Shown here one piece after another: positions 36,253 to 46,357 of a DNA stretch of 64,000 bases. This stretch comes from Salinibacterium xinjiangense (GTDB lineage: Bacteria; Actinomycetota; Actinomycetes; Actinomycetales; Microbacteriaceae): positions 124,001-188,000 of the forward strand of contig NZ_BMLC01000002.1 of assembly GCF_014645015.1 (NCBI RefSeq), read 5' to 3'. Made by a program: the position numbers and the translations under genes. Below the pieces are notes generated by a model. That model saw only the letters and a program-made list of their open reading frames with translations. It made no database searches and was not told where the DNA came from. Each line of letters opens with the position of its first letter. Position 1 is the first letter of the stretch.

Positions 36253-38174
36253 ACCAAGCGTCTGGTGGATGCGCCGGCGGCCTCCACGATCACCGTGATC
36301 GCGCGGGTGTCGTCGATCGTCGGCGGCACCACGTAATCGTCGCCGTCGAAGATCTGCCGCATCGTCTTCCTCAGGATTTTGCCCGAACGGGTCTTGGGCA
36401 GTGCGCTGACCACCACGGCATCCCGAAACGCCGCCACCGCACCGATCTGCTCGCGCACCATCGCGACGAGCTCGGCGATGAGCACGGCCTCCTCGATCGT
36501 CGTGCCCGAGGCCAGCACGACCAGCCCGAGCGGCTTCTGTCCCTTGAGCGCATCCTTCACCCCCACAACCGCACATTCGGCGACCGCCGGATGCTGCGCG
36601 AGAATCTGCTCCATCGACCCCGTGCTCAGGCGATGCCCGGCGACGTTGATGATGTCGTCGGTGCGTCCCATCACGTAGAGGTAGCCGTCGCGGTCCAGGT
36701 ATCCGGAATCTCCTGTCAGGTAGCGACCGGGGAAAGCCGAGAGGTACGAGTCGATGTAGCGCTGGTCACCCTGCCAGAGGGTCGCCAGCGTGCCCGGCGG
36801 CAGCGGCAGGTCGATGACGATGTTGCCCTCCTCGAGGTGCGGAACCTGCTCGCCGTGCTCATCCACGATCGACACCCCGAATCCCGGCAGCGGAAATGAC
36901 GGCGAACCGGCACGCAGCGGCAGGTGCTCGATCCCGCGGGGGCTCGCACAGATCGCCCATCCCGTCTCCGTCTGCCACCAGTGGTCGATCACCGGTTTCT
37001 GCAGCAGCGCGGTCGCCCACGTCCAGGTGTCGGGGTCGAGCCGCTCGCCGGCCAGGAACATCGCGTCGAGCCGGGAGAGGTCGTACCCGTGCGAGAGCTC
37101 GGCGTGCGGATCGGCCTTCCGGATGGCACGCAGCGCTGTCGGGGCGGTGAACAGGGTCTTCACGCTGTGCTCGTCGATCACGCGCCAGAAGGCTCCGGCA
37201 TCCGGAGTGCCCACGGGCTTGCCTTCGTACAGCACCGTGGTGGCGCCGGCGATGAGCGGTCCGTAGACGATGTACGAGTGCCCGACCACCCAGCCGACAT
37301 CGCTCGCCGTCCACATCACATCGCCGATACCGATGTCGTAGACGTTGCGCATCGACCAGGCCATGGCCACGGCATGTCCACCGTTGTCACGCACAACCCC
37401 CTTGGGCGATCCCGTGGTGCCCGAGGTGTAGAGGATGTACAGCGGATCGGTCGCGGCGACGCTCACGGGAGGGTGCGGCACCGCATCGGTAGACCGCGAG
37501 CTCCAGTCCCACCAGCGGGTGCCGGGCGTGGCATCCTCGAACTCCGCTGCCGAACCGGGAACCTCAGGTCGGTTCTTGACGATGACGGTCTCGACCGTGT
37601 GTTCTGCCAGCTCGAGGGCGTTCACGATGGCCGGCAGGTACTCGACGACCCTGTCGGACTCGATGCCCCCGGATGCGGTGATGATCACCCGGGGTTTGGC
37701 GTCATCCAGTCGGCTCGCGAGCTCCTTCGCGGCGAATCCTCCGAAGACGACAGAGTGCACGGCGCCCAGGCGCGCGCAGGCGAGCATCGCGACGACGGCC
37801 TGGGGCATCATCGGCATGTAGATGACGACGCGGTCACCGGCGACCACCCCGGCAGCAGCGAGCATCCCGGCGGCGCGACCGACCTTGTCCAGCATCGTCG
37901 AATAGCTGTAGCGCTTCTTCTTGAGCACCACGGGGGAGTCGTAGATGAGGGCGGTGTCGTCGCCGCGGCCGGCGAGCACATGCCGGTCGAGCGCGTTGTA
38001 CGAGGTGTTCAGCCGGGCATCCGGAAACCAGCGGTAGAGCGGGGCATCGGAGTCGTCAACGGCGACGGTGGGTGCAACATCCCAATCGATCGCGCCTGCC
38101 GCCTCCAGCCAGAACCGTGACGGGTCCTGCTTGCTGCGCGCGACGACAGATTCGAAATTCTCGGTGGATGCCAT
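36249..38174 (-). CDS. prpE: Propionyl-CoA synthetase
   Basis: This 641-residue acyl-CoA synthetase has the AMP-binding motif YILYTSGTTGSPKGVV, WWQTETGWAI, the GRTDDIINVAGHRLSTG hinge and the C-terminal KTRSGKILRKTM with the catalytic, acetylation-prone lysine. Divergent orientation from prpDBC identifies propionate rather than acetate as the main substrate. The ATG at 38174 (MASTENF) follows AAGAGG; ATGs at 38189 and 38222 are weaker. Two TGTATACA palindromes in the upstream region suggest control by the adjacent GntR protein. Confidence 0.92.
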   Translation of the reverse strand: MASTENFESVVARSKQDPSRFWLEAAGAIDWDVAPTVAVDDSDAPLYRWFPDARLNTSYNALDRHVLAGRGDDTALIYDSPVVLKKKRYSYSTMLDKVGRAAGMLAAAGVVAGDRVVIYMPMMPQAVVAMLACARLGAVHSVVFGGFAAKELASRLDDAKPRVIITASGGIESDRVVEYLPAIVNALELAEHTVETVIVKNRPEVPGSAAEFEDATPGTRWWDWSSRSTDAVPHPPVSVAATDPLYILYTSGTTGSPKGVVRDNGGHAVAMAWSMRNVYDIGIGDVMWTASDVGWVVGHSYIVYGPLIAGATTVLYEGKPVGTPDAGAFWRVIDEHSVKTLFTAPTALRAIRKADPHAELSHGYDLSRLDAMFLAGERLDPDTWTWATALLQKPVIDHWWQTETGWAICASPRGIEHLPLRAGSPSFPLPGFGVSIVDEHGEQVPHLEEGNIVIDLPLPPGTLATLWQGDQRYIDSYLSAFPGRYLTGDSGYLDRDGYLYVMGRTDDIINVAGHRLSTGSMEQILAQHPAVAECAVVGVKDALKGQKPLGLVVLASGTTIEEAVLIAELVAMVREQIGAVAAFRDAVVVSALPKTRSGKILRKTMRQIFDGDDYVVPPTIDDTRAITVIVEAAGASTRRLV

Positions 38175-38205
38175 GGCGTACCTCTTCATCGAAGTGTGGA
38201 ATGTA

Positions 38206-38213
38206 TGTATACA
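38206..38213. promoter_or_regulatory. TGTATACA palindrome, prpE side
   Basis: A perfect 8-bp palindrome within AATGTATGTATACATTC, 31 bp before the prpE start. The same octamer recurs 62 bp away on the regulator side. It fits half-site patterns of FCD-type GntR operators. Confidence 0.6.
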
Positions 38214-38267
38214 TTCACTCACAGAAGTATGACACCATGCCCCTTATTCCGCGCTAGAGTCTTTTAC

Positions 38268-38275
38268 TGTATACA
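38268..38275. promoter_or_regulatory. TGTATACA palindrome, GntR/prpD side
   Basis: A second perfect copy of the octamer in ACTGTATACACAG, 18 bp before the ATG of the GntR gene. The centre-to-centre distance to the first copy is 62 bp, about six helical turns, compatible with joint control of both divergent units. Confidence 0.6.
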
Positions 38276-38293
38276 CAGCACGAGGAGGTGATC

Positions 38294-38941
38294 ATGCGAG
38301 CGAGTGAACGCGCCTACGCGGCGTTGCGGGACGACATCCTCGAATGGCGCCTCGAACCCGGCACCGTGCTCGGTGAAGTCGAACAGTCGGAGCGGCTCGG
38401 CATCTCACGGACACCGCTGCGGGAAGCCCTCGCGAGACTGCTCTCAGACGGCCTCGTCGCGGCGCAGGGCGGCCGGGGGCTCGTCGTCACAGCGGTCTCG
38501 GTGAACGATATCGCCCAGCTGTTCGAGTTGAGGCAGGCGCTCGAGCAGCAGATAGCCCGCCAGGCCGCCCAGCACGGCGACCCCACTGTGTTCGAATCGC
38601 TCGCCGTCGAATTTCGGGCAGCGCCCGGGCTGCTCGAGCGATCGGACCACGCCGCCTACTACGAGCTCGTGTCCAGGCTCGATGCTGCGATGGATGCCGC
38701 GTCGGCCAACAGCTACCTCGTGACCGCCGTTCGCAGCCTCAGGCCGCACCTCGTCAGGCTGCGCCGCATCTCGCGCGACAACAACTCACGGCTGCTCGCC
38801 GCGGCCCGCGAACACCTGCTCATCGTGGAGGCGGTCGCGGCCGGCGACAGGGAACTCGCCGCCTCGGCCACCCACGTGCACCTTCACCAAAGCCTGACCA
38901 GCATCCTCGCGACCGCGCAGATGCTCAGCACGCATCGATAA
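38294..38941 (+). CDS. GntR/FCD-family regulator of propionate catabolism
   Basis: This 215-residue regulator has an N-terminal winged helix (MRASERAYAALRDDILEWRLEPGTVLGEVEQSERLGISRTPLREALARLLSDGLV) and a C-terminal FCD ligand domain with the metal-binding D/H pattern (RLDAAMDAA... AAREHLLIVEAV). A GAGGAGG ribosome site lies six bases before the ATG. The position between prpE and prpD, plus two identical palindromes around its promoter, point to control by propionyl-CoA or methylcitrate. This differs from the sigma54-type PrpR of enterobacteria and the MerR/TetR-like versions in some Actinobacteria. Confidence 0.85.
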   Translation: MRASERAYAALRDDILEWRLEPGTVLGEVEQSERLGISRTPLREALARLLSDGLVAAQGGRGLVVTAVSVNDIAQLFELRQALEQQIARQAAQHGDPTVFESLAVEFRAAPGLLERSDHAAYYELVSRLDAAMDAASANSYLVTAVRSLRPHLVRLRRISRDNNSRLLAAAREHLLIVEAVAAGDRELAASATHVHLHQSLTSILATAQMLSTHR

Positions 38942-38953
38942 AGGAACTCCAGC

Positions 38954-40453
38954 ATGACAACTCTCCACCACGTTCGCGTCTACAAGAGCGAAGAGAACCT
39001 GCCCAGGGAGAGCCAGCTCGCCTGGAAGATCGCCGAGGTCGCCTCAGAACAGATCGAGGCGACGGATGCCGTGGCCGACATGGTCATCAACCGCATCATC
39101 GACAACGCGTCTGTCGCGACCGCGTCACTCACCCGAGGGCCGGTCGTCGCCGCGCGTGCCCAGGCCGAGGCGCACCCCGTCTCCCGCAATGGAGCCGGGT
39201 CGACCGTGTTCGGCAGCACCCTCCCGACGAGCCCGGAGTGGGCGGCCTGGGCCAACGGGGTCGCGGTGCGCGAGCTCGACTACCACGACACCTTCCTCGC
39301 CGCCGAGTACTCGCACCCCGGCGACAACATCCCGCCGATCCTGAGTGTCGCCCAGCACCTTGGCCGGTCCGGAGCCGAGTTGCTCAGGGGCATCGTCACG
39401 GGCTACGAGATCCAGATCGACCTGGTGAAAGCGATCAGCCTGCATAAACACAAGATCGACCATGTCGCCCACCTCGGCCCGTCGGCCGCTGCCGGTATCG
39501 GCACCCTGCTCGGGCTGGAAACCGAGACCATCTTCCAGGCCATCGGCCAGGCACTTCATACCACCACCGCCACCCGCCAGTCGCGCAAGGGCGAGATCTC
39601 CACCTGGAAGGCGCATGCTCCCGCGTTCGCGGGGAAGATGGCCGTCGAAGCCGTCGATCGAGCCATGCGCGGCCAGTCCAGCCCCACCCCGATCTATGAG
39701 GGCGAAGACGGGGTGATCGCCTGGCTGCTGGATGGAGCTGATGCGTCGTACGAGGTTCCGCTGCCCGCCGCAGGCGAGGCACGCCTGGCCATCCTCGACA
39801 GCTATACGAAAGAGCACTCGGCCGAGTACCAGGCGCAGGCGTGGATCGATCTTGCGCGCAGGCTGAAGCGCGAGCATCCTGGGCTGACGGCCGAGTCGAT
39901 CGTGAGTGCGGTGCTGCACACCAGCCACCACACGCACTACGTGATCGGATCCGGTGCCAACGACCCGCAGAAGTACGACCCGAGTGCGAGCCGCGAGACC
40001 CTCGACCACTCGATCCCGTACATCTTCAGCGTCGCGCTGCAGGATGGCGAATGGCACCATGAGCGTTCGTACGCCCCCGGGCGCGCCAACCGCCCGGACA
40101 CGATCGCGCTGTGGAACAGGGTCACCACCGTCGAAGACGCCGAGTGGACCCGCCGTTACCACTCCAACGACATCACCGAGAAGGCGTTCGGGGGACGGGT
40201 CGAGATCGAGCTGGCAGACGGATCCCGCATCGTTGACGAGATCGCGGTCGCCGACGCCCACCCGCTCGGTGCTAAGCCGTTCGGGCGCGAGCAGTACATC
40301 CATAAGTTCCGCAGTCTCGCCGACCGCGTGCTGGAGGCCGGCGAAATCGAACGGTTCCTCGACACCGCGCAGAACCTGCCGAATCTCACCGACCTGACCG
40401 GGCTCACCGTCAACGGAAACTTCCCGGCCATCACCCCGAAGGGCATCTTCTAA
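38954..40453 (+). CDS. prpD: 2-methylcitrate dehydratase
   Basis: This 499-residue MmgE/PrpD family enzyme dehydrates 2-methylcitrate to 2-methyl-cis-aconitate. Visible family segments are [20 protein letters not shown], the [17 protein letters not shown] block, and the C-terminal [31 protein letters not shown]. The length is normal. The ATG lies 12 bp after the regulator stop and the last base of the stop is the first of prpB, so the genes are one transcript. Confidence 0.96.
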   Translation: MTTLHHVRVYKSEENLPRESQLAWKIAEVASEQIEATDAVADMVINRIIDNASVATASLTRGPVVAARAQAEAHPVSRNGAGSTVFGSTLPTSPEWAAWANGVAVRELDYHDTFLAAEYSHPGDNIPPILSVAQHLGRSGAELLRGIVTGYEIQIDLVKAISLHKHKIDHVAHLGPSAAAGIGTLLGLETETIFQAIGQALHTTTATRQSRKGEISTWKAHAPAFAGKMAVEAVDRAMRGQSSPTPIYEGEDGVIAWLLDGADASYEVPLPAAGEARLAILDSYTKEHSAEYQAQAWIDLARRLKREHPGLTAESIVSAVLHTSHHTHYVIGSGANDPQKYDPSASRETLDHSIPYIFSVALQDGEWHHERSYAPGRANRPDTIALWNRVTTVEDAEWTRRYHSNDITEKAFGGRVEIELADGSRIVDEIAVADAHPLGAKPFGREQYIHKFRSLADRVLEAGEIERFLDTAQNLPNLTDLTGLTVNGNFPAITPKGIF

Positions 40454-41358
40454 TGCTGTATTCGACCATCACTCCCGCCGAGAAGCGTGTGAAGCTGCGG
40501 GCGGCCCTCGCCACCGGTGAACTGCTGCGATTCCCCGGCGCGTTCAACCCACTGAGCGCGAAACTCATCCAGGACAAAGGCTTCGAGGGCGTCTATATCT
40601 CGGGTGCCGTGCTTGCGGCAGACCTCGGCCTGCCCGACATCGGTCTCACCACGCTGACCGAGGTCGCCGGTCGCGGCCAGCAGATCAGCCGGATAACCGA
40701 TCTGCCCACCCTCATCGATGCCGACACCGGCTTCGGTGAGCCGATGAACGTCGCCCGCACCGTGCAGTCGCTCGAAGACGCGGGGGTCACCGGCCTCCAC
40801 ATCGAAGACCAGGTCAACCCCAAGCGCTGCGGTCACCTCGACGGCAAGGCTGTGGTGGGGGCGGATGTCGCGGCCAAACGCATCCGCGCGGCTGTCGATG
40901 CGCGACGCGACCCGAACCTGCTCATCATGGCCCGCACCGACATCCGGGCCGTCGACGGGCTGCCGGCCGCCATCGACCGTGCGAAGCAACTGGTGGATGC
41001 CGGGGCCGACGCCATCTTCCCGGAGGCAATGGCCGACCTCGCCGAGTTCGAGGCCATCCGCACAGCCGTGGATGTGCCGATCCTCGCCAACATGACGGAG
41101 TTCGGCAAGAGCGAACTGTTCACGACCCAGCAGCTGGCCGGCGTCGGAATCAACATCGTCATCTTCCCGGTGAGCCTGTTGCGAATCGCCATGGGTGCTG
41201 CCGAGCGGGGACTGGACACAATCGCTCGCGAAGGGTCCCTCAGGTCGGAGGTTGCGGGAATGCAAACTCGCGCCAGACTGTATGAACTGCTCGACTACGA
41301 GTCGTACAACACCTTCGACACCTCGGTATACAACTTCCAGGTCCCGCAGGGGAAGTAG
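40453..41358 (+). CDS. prpB: 2-methylisocitrate lyase
   Basis: This 301-residue PEP mutase/isocitrate lyase superfamily enzyme cleaves 2-methylisocitrate to pyruvate and succinate. The catalytic loop KRCGHLDGK (about residue 124) with its cysteine and the DADTGFGEPMNVARTV metal site are intact. Its start overlaps prpD by one base, and it precedes prpC by nine bases, completing the methylcitrate cycle operon. Confidence 0.96.
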   Translation: MLYSTITPAEKRVKLRAALATGELLRFPGAFNPLSAKLIQDKGFEGVYISGAVLAADLGLPDIGLTTLTEVAGRGQQISRITDLPTLIDADTGFGEPMNVARTVQSLEDAGVTGLHIEDQVNPKRCGHLDGKAVVGADVAAKRIRAAVDARRDPNLLIMARTDIRAVDGLPAAIDRAKQLVDAGADAIFPEAMADLAEFEAIRTAVDVPILANMTEFGKSELFTTQQLAGVGINIVIFPVSLLRIAMGAAERGLDTIAREGSLRSEVAGMQTRARLYELLDYESYNTFDTSVYNFQVPQGK

Positions 41359-41367
41359 GGAACATCC

Positions 41368-42477
41368 ATGACTGACCCAGAGATCCGCAAAGGCCTGGCC
41401 GGTGTCTATGTCGACACCACCTCCGTCTCGAAGGTGAACCCCGAGACCAACTCGCTGCTCTACCGCGGATACCCCGTGCAGGAGCTCGCCGCGAACTGCA
41501 CGTTTGAGGAGGTCGCCTACCTGCTGTGGCACGGTGAGTTACCGACGCCGACCCAGCTGGCCGACTTCGAGAACCAGGAGCGTGCACTGCGTCACCTTGA
41601 CGAGCGCGTGAAGCGGGTGATCGACGAGCTGCCCCTGAGCGCGCATCCTATGGATGTCGTGCGCACGGCCGTCAGCGTCATCGGTGCGAGCGACCCGGAT
41701 GCCGCCGACTCCAGTCGCGAGTCGAACCTCGGCAAATCCGTAGCCCTGCTGGCGCAGCTTCCCGCGATCGTCGCCTACGACCAGCGCCGCCGCCGGGGTG
41801 AGCACCTCGTGGAGCCCCGTGACGACCTCAGCTACTCCGCCAACTTCCTGTTCATGACCTTCGGGGAGCTTCCGGATGAGGTTGTCGTCAACGCCTTCGA
41901 CGTGTCGATGATCCTTTACGCGGAGCACTCCTTCAACGCATCCACCTTCACCGCCCGTGTTGTGACGAGCACTCTGTCTGACCTGTACTCGGCCGTGACC
42001 GCAGCAGTCGGAGCGCTCAAGGGCGCACTGCACGGTGGGGCCAACGAGGCGGTGATGCACGTCTTCGACGAGATCGGCACGGCCGATAAGGCCGAGGCCT
42101 GGCTCGAGACCGCGCTCGCCGAGAAGCGCAAGATCATGGGCTTCGGGCACCGCGTCTACAAGAGTGGAGATTCCCGCGTCCCCACGATGAAGGCCGCGCT
42201 CGACACCCTCGTCGCCGAATACGACCGCCCCGAGATGCTCGAACTGTATGTGGCACTCGAGACGGCCATGACGGATCGCAAGAACATCCTGCCGAACCTC
42301 GACTACCCGAGCGGCCCGGCATACAACCTGATCGGGTTCGACACCGAGATGTTCACGCCCCTGTTCGTGGCATCACGCATCACCGGCTGGACGGCGCACA
42401 TCATGGAGCAGCTCGAATCAAACGCCCTGATCCGCCCGCTCAGCCTGTACGTAGGCCCCGACGAGCGGCACGTCTAG
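41368..42477 (+). CDS. prpC: 2-methylcitrate synthase / citrate synthase family
   Basis: This 369-residue citrate synthase fold protein has ALKGALHGGANEAVMHV and GFGHRVYKSGDSRVP containing the catalytic histidines, and the C-terminal GWTAHIMEQLESNALIRPLSLYVG. The operon context (prpD, prpB) assigns it to condensing propionyl-CoA with oxaloacetate, though such enzymes often also accept acetyl-CoA. It is the last gene of the propionate operon; the aldo/keto reductase begins 22 bp downstream. Confidence 0.94.
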   Translation: MTDPEIRKGLAGVYVDTTSVSKVNPETNSLLYRGYPVQELAANCTFEEVAYLLWHGELPTPTQLADFENQERALRHLDERVKRVIDELPLSAHPMDVVRTAVSVIGASDPDAADSSRESNLGKSVALLAQLPAIVAYDQRRRRGEHLVEPRDDLSYSANFLFMTFGELPDEVVVNAFDVSMILYAEHSFNASTFTARVVTSTLSDLYSAVTAAVGALKGALHGGANEAVMHVFDEIGTADKAEAWLETALAEKRKIMGFGHRVYKSGDSRVPTMKAALDTLVAEYDRPEMLELYVALETAMTDRKNILPNLDYPSGPAYNLIGFDTEMFTPLFVASRITGWTAHIMEQLESNALIRPLSLYVGPDERHV

Positions 42478-42490
42478 TGGGCTGACATAG

Positions 42491-43330
<840 letters not shown>

Positions 43331-43409
43331 CCTGCACTCCGATAGCTGCCGCTGGAGCGCCGCCGCCCCTCTCAGCTCCGGAGTAGATCCGGTGCGTGCA
43401 TCCATTCGC

Positions 43410-43496
43410 TTCCGAAATGACGGAGTTTCGACCGCTGCTGACGAAGCGAAGGCGGAAAACACGGGGTTCGGTGCCCGCTGTTCCGTCATTTCGGAA
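43410..43496. repeat. 87-bp inverted-repeat element, copy B
   Basis: The left end TTCCGAAATGACGGA (43410-43424) is exactly mirrored by TTCCGTCATTTCGGAA (43481-43496). The 56-bp interior has no resemblance to the interior of copy A. It lies between the convergent aldo/keto reductase and MBL-fold genes, in the 234-bp stretch 43331-43564 that otherwise holds nothing recognisable. Confidence 0.75.
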
Positions 43497-43564
43497 GGTG
43501 GGGGCAAGGTTGGGCGGCGTGGGCAGGGGGGCCGGGCAACGACAGTGCAGGCGTCGCGCGGCGC

Positions 43565-44314
43565 CTACAGAGTGACGGTGTCGCCGCGCGGTGTCGTCAC
43601 GAGCAGCCCCGTGTCGGCGAACGCCGCTTCCAGTTCGGCACGTGACTCCGAGAAGTGCTGCCAGTCTTCGGTGTGGATTCCAACGACGGTGGATGCTCCG
43701 AGGGCCGTCGCCGCCCTGACGGCGTCGACCGAGGTCAGGGTGAGTGCGGCGTCTATGCTGGGCACGCGGGCGGCTCCGGCGAAGAGGATGGCGATCGAGA
43801 CATCCGGAAACCGCCCGGCGATCTGTTCGACCAGCGGGATGGATGCGTTGTCGCCGCTGACGTAGACCGTCGGCTCGTCGTCTGCCTCCAGCACGAAGCC
43901 GGTGACCTGGCCGACGAGTCGCTCGCTTCCGGGAGGGCCGTGCAGCGCTGGCACCGAGGTGATCGTGACGCCGTTGACCTCCCAGGATTCCCACGAGTCG
44001 AGGCCGATGACGGACCCGCCGAACAGGTCGTTCGCAGCCTCCCTGGTGCTGAGAGTGGGGATCCCGGTAGCGACGAGTTCGAGGCCCTCGTAGTCGAGGT
44101 TGTCCTTGTGCGAGTGGTGGCTCAGCAGCACGACATCGATGTGTCCGATGTCGGCGCGTTCGATGGCGGGCCCGGTCGTCTTCACAAGCTCACTGCTGCC
44201 GGGTTCCGCGTACGTCTGGGGCGCGTCGAACGTCGGATCGGTGATGAAGCGGGTACCCGCATATTCGAGAATTCCGGTAGGGCCACCAAGATATGTGAAG
44301 GTCGTCGTCGACAT
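43565..44314 (-). CDS. MBL-fold metal-dependent hydrolase (UlaG-like)
   Basis: This 249-residue metallo-beta-lactamase fold protein starts [30 protein letters not shown], typical of UlaG-like hydrolases. The metal motif reads [15 protein letters not shown], so the usual HxHxDH has Asn in place of the last His. Later conserved parts are [21 protein letters not shown] and [10 protein letters not shown]. It may hydrolyse lactones, cyclic nucleotides or phosphoesters; the substrate is unknown. It is divergent from the DUF255 gene, only 11 bp apart. Confidence 0.88.
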   Translation of the reverse strand: MSTTTFTYLGGPTGILEYAGTRFITDPTFDAPQTYAEPGSSELVKTTGPAIERADIGHIDVVLLSHHSHKDNLDYEGLELVATGIPTLSTREAANDLFGGSVIGLDSWESWEVNGVTITSVPALHGPPGSERLVGQVTGFVLEADDEPTVYVSGDNASIPLVEQIAGRFPDVSIAILFAGAARVPSIDAALTLTSVDAVRAATALGASTVVGIHTEDWQHFSESRAELEAAFADTGLLVTTPRGDTVTL

Positions 44315-44325
44315 ATCCTGAGACT
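44314..44325 (+). promoter_or_regulatory. Leaderless-type -10 box before the DUF255 gene
   Basis: TATCCT (44314-44319) is followed by exactly six bases and then the ATG at 44326, the spacing of leaderless actinobacterial promoters. It overlaps the start codon of the divergent MBL-fold gene, so transcription of the two genes may interfere. Confidence 0.45.
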
Positions 44326-46152
<1,827 letters not shown>

Positions 46153-46154
46153 GC

Positions 46155-46235
46155 GCCTGTCCGGCGGATCGCCCGCCACGAGTTCCGTAGGGACACGCTC
46201 CGCTGGTGAGTGTGTCCCCTGAACTGGGGACAGGC
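46155..46235 (+). promoter_or_regulatory. Four mutually pairing segments forming alternative hairpins
   Basis: Segments GCCTGTCC (46155-46162), GGGACAC (46190-46196), GTGTCCCC (46212-46219) and GGGGACAGGC (46226-46235) can pair as 2:3 or 3:4, with 1 able to pair with 4. They lie just after the DUF255 stop and 120 bp before the GT2 start. They could be a terminator, an attenuator, or an unrecognised leader RNA. Confidence 0.5.
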
Positions 46236-46357
46236 TCATGCTTAGAGTTCACCTAACGGCCGATATACCGGTAACCCGGATGCGGCTATTCTGGAAATGC
46301 AGCCCCCGACGAAGCACCCGAAGCTTCGACGCTGCGTTCGAAGGATTACCCGAGATC

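Noticed and set aside
39125-40303. 392-codon minus-strand open frame inside prpD
   Set aside because: Antisense to prpD, composition typical of shadow frames, no recognisable domain.
46236-46357. c-di-GMP or c-di-AMP riboswitch before the GT2 gene
   Set aside because: The leader does not contain the conserved blocks I know for these classes; only the alternating hairpins are supported.
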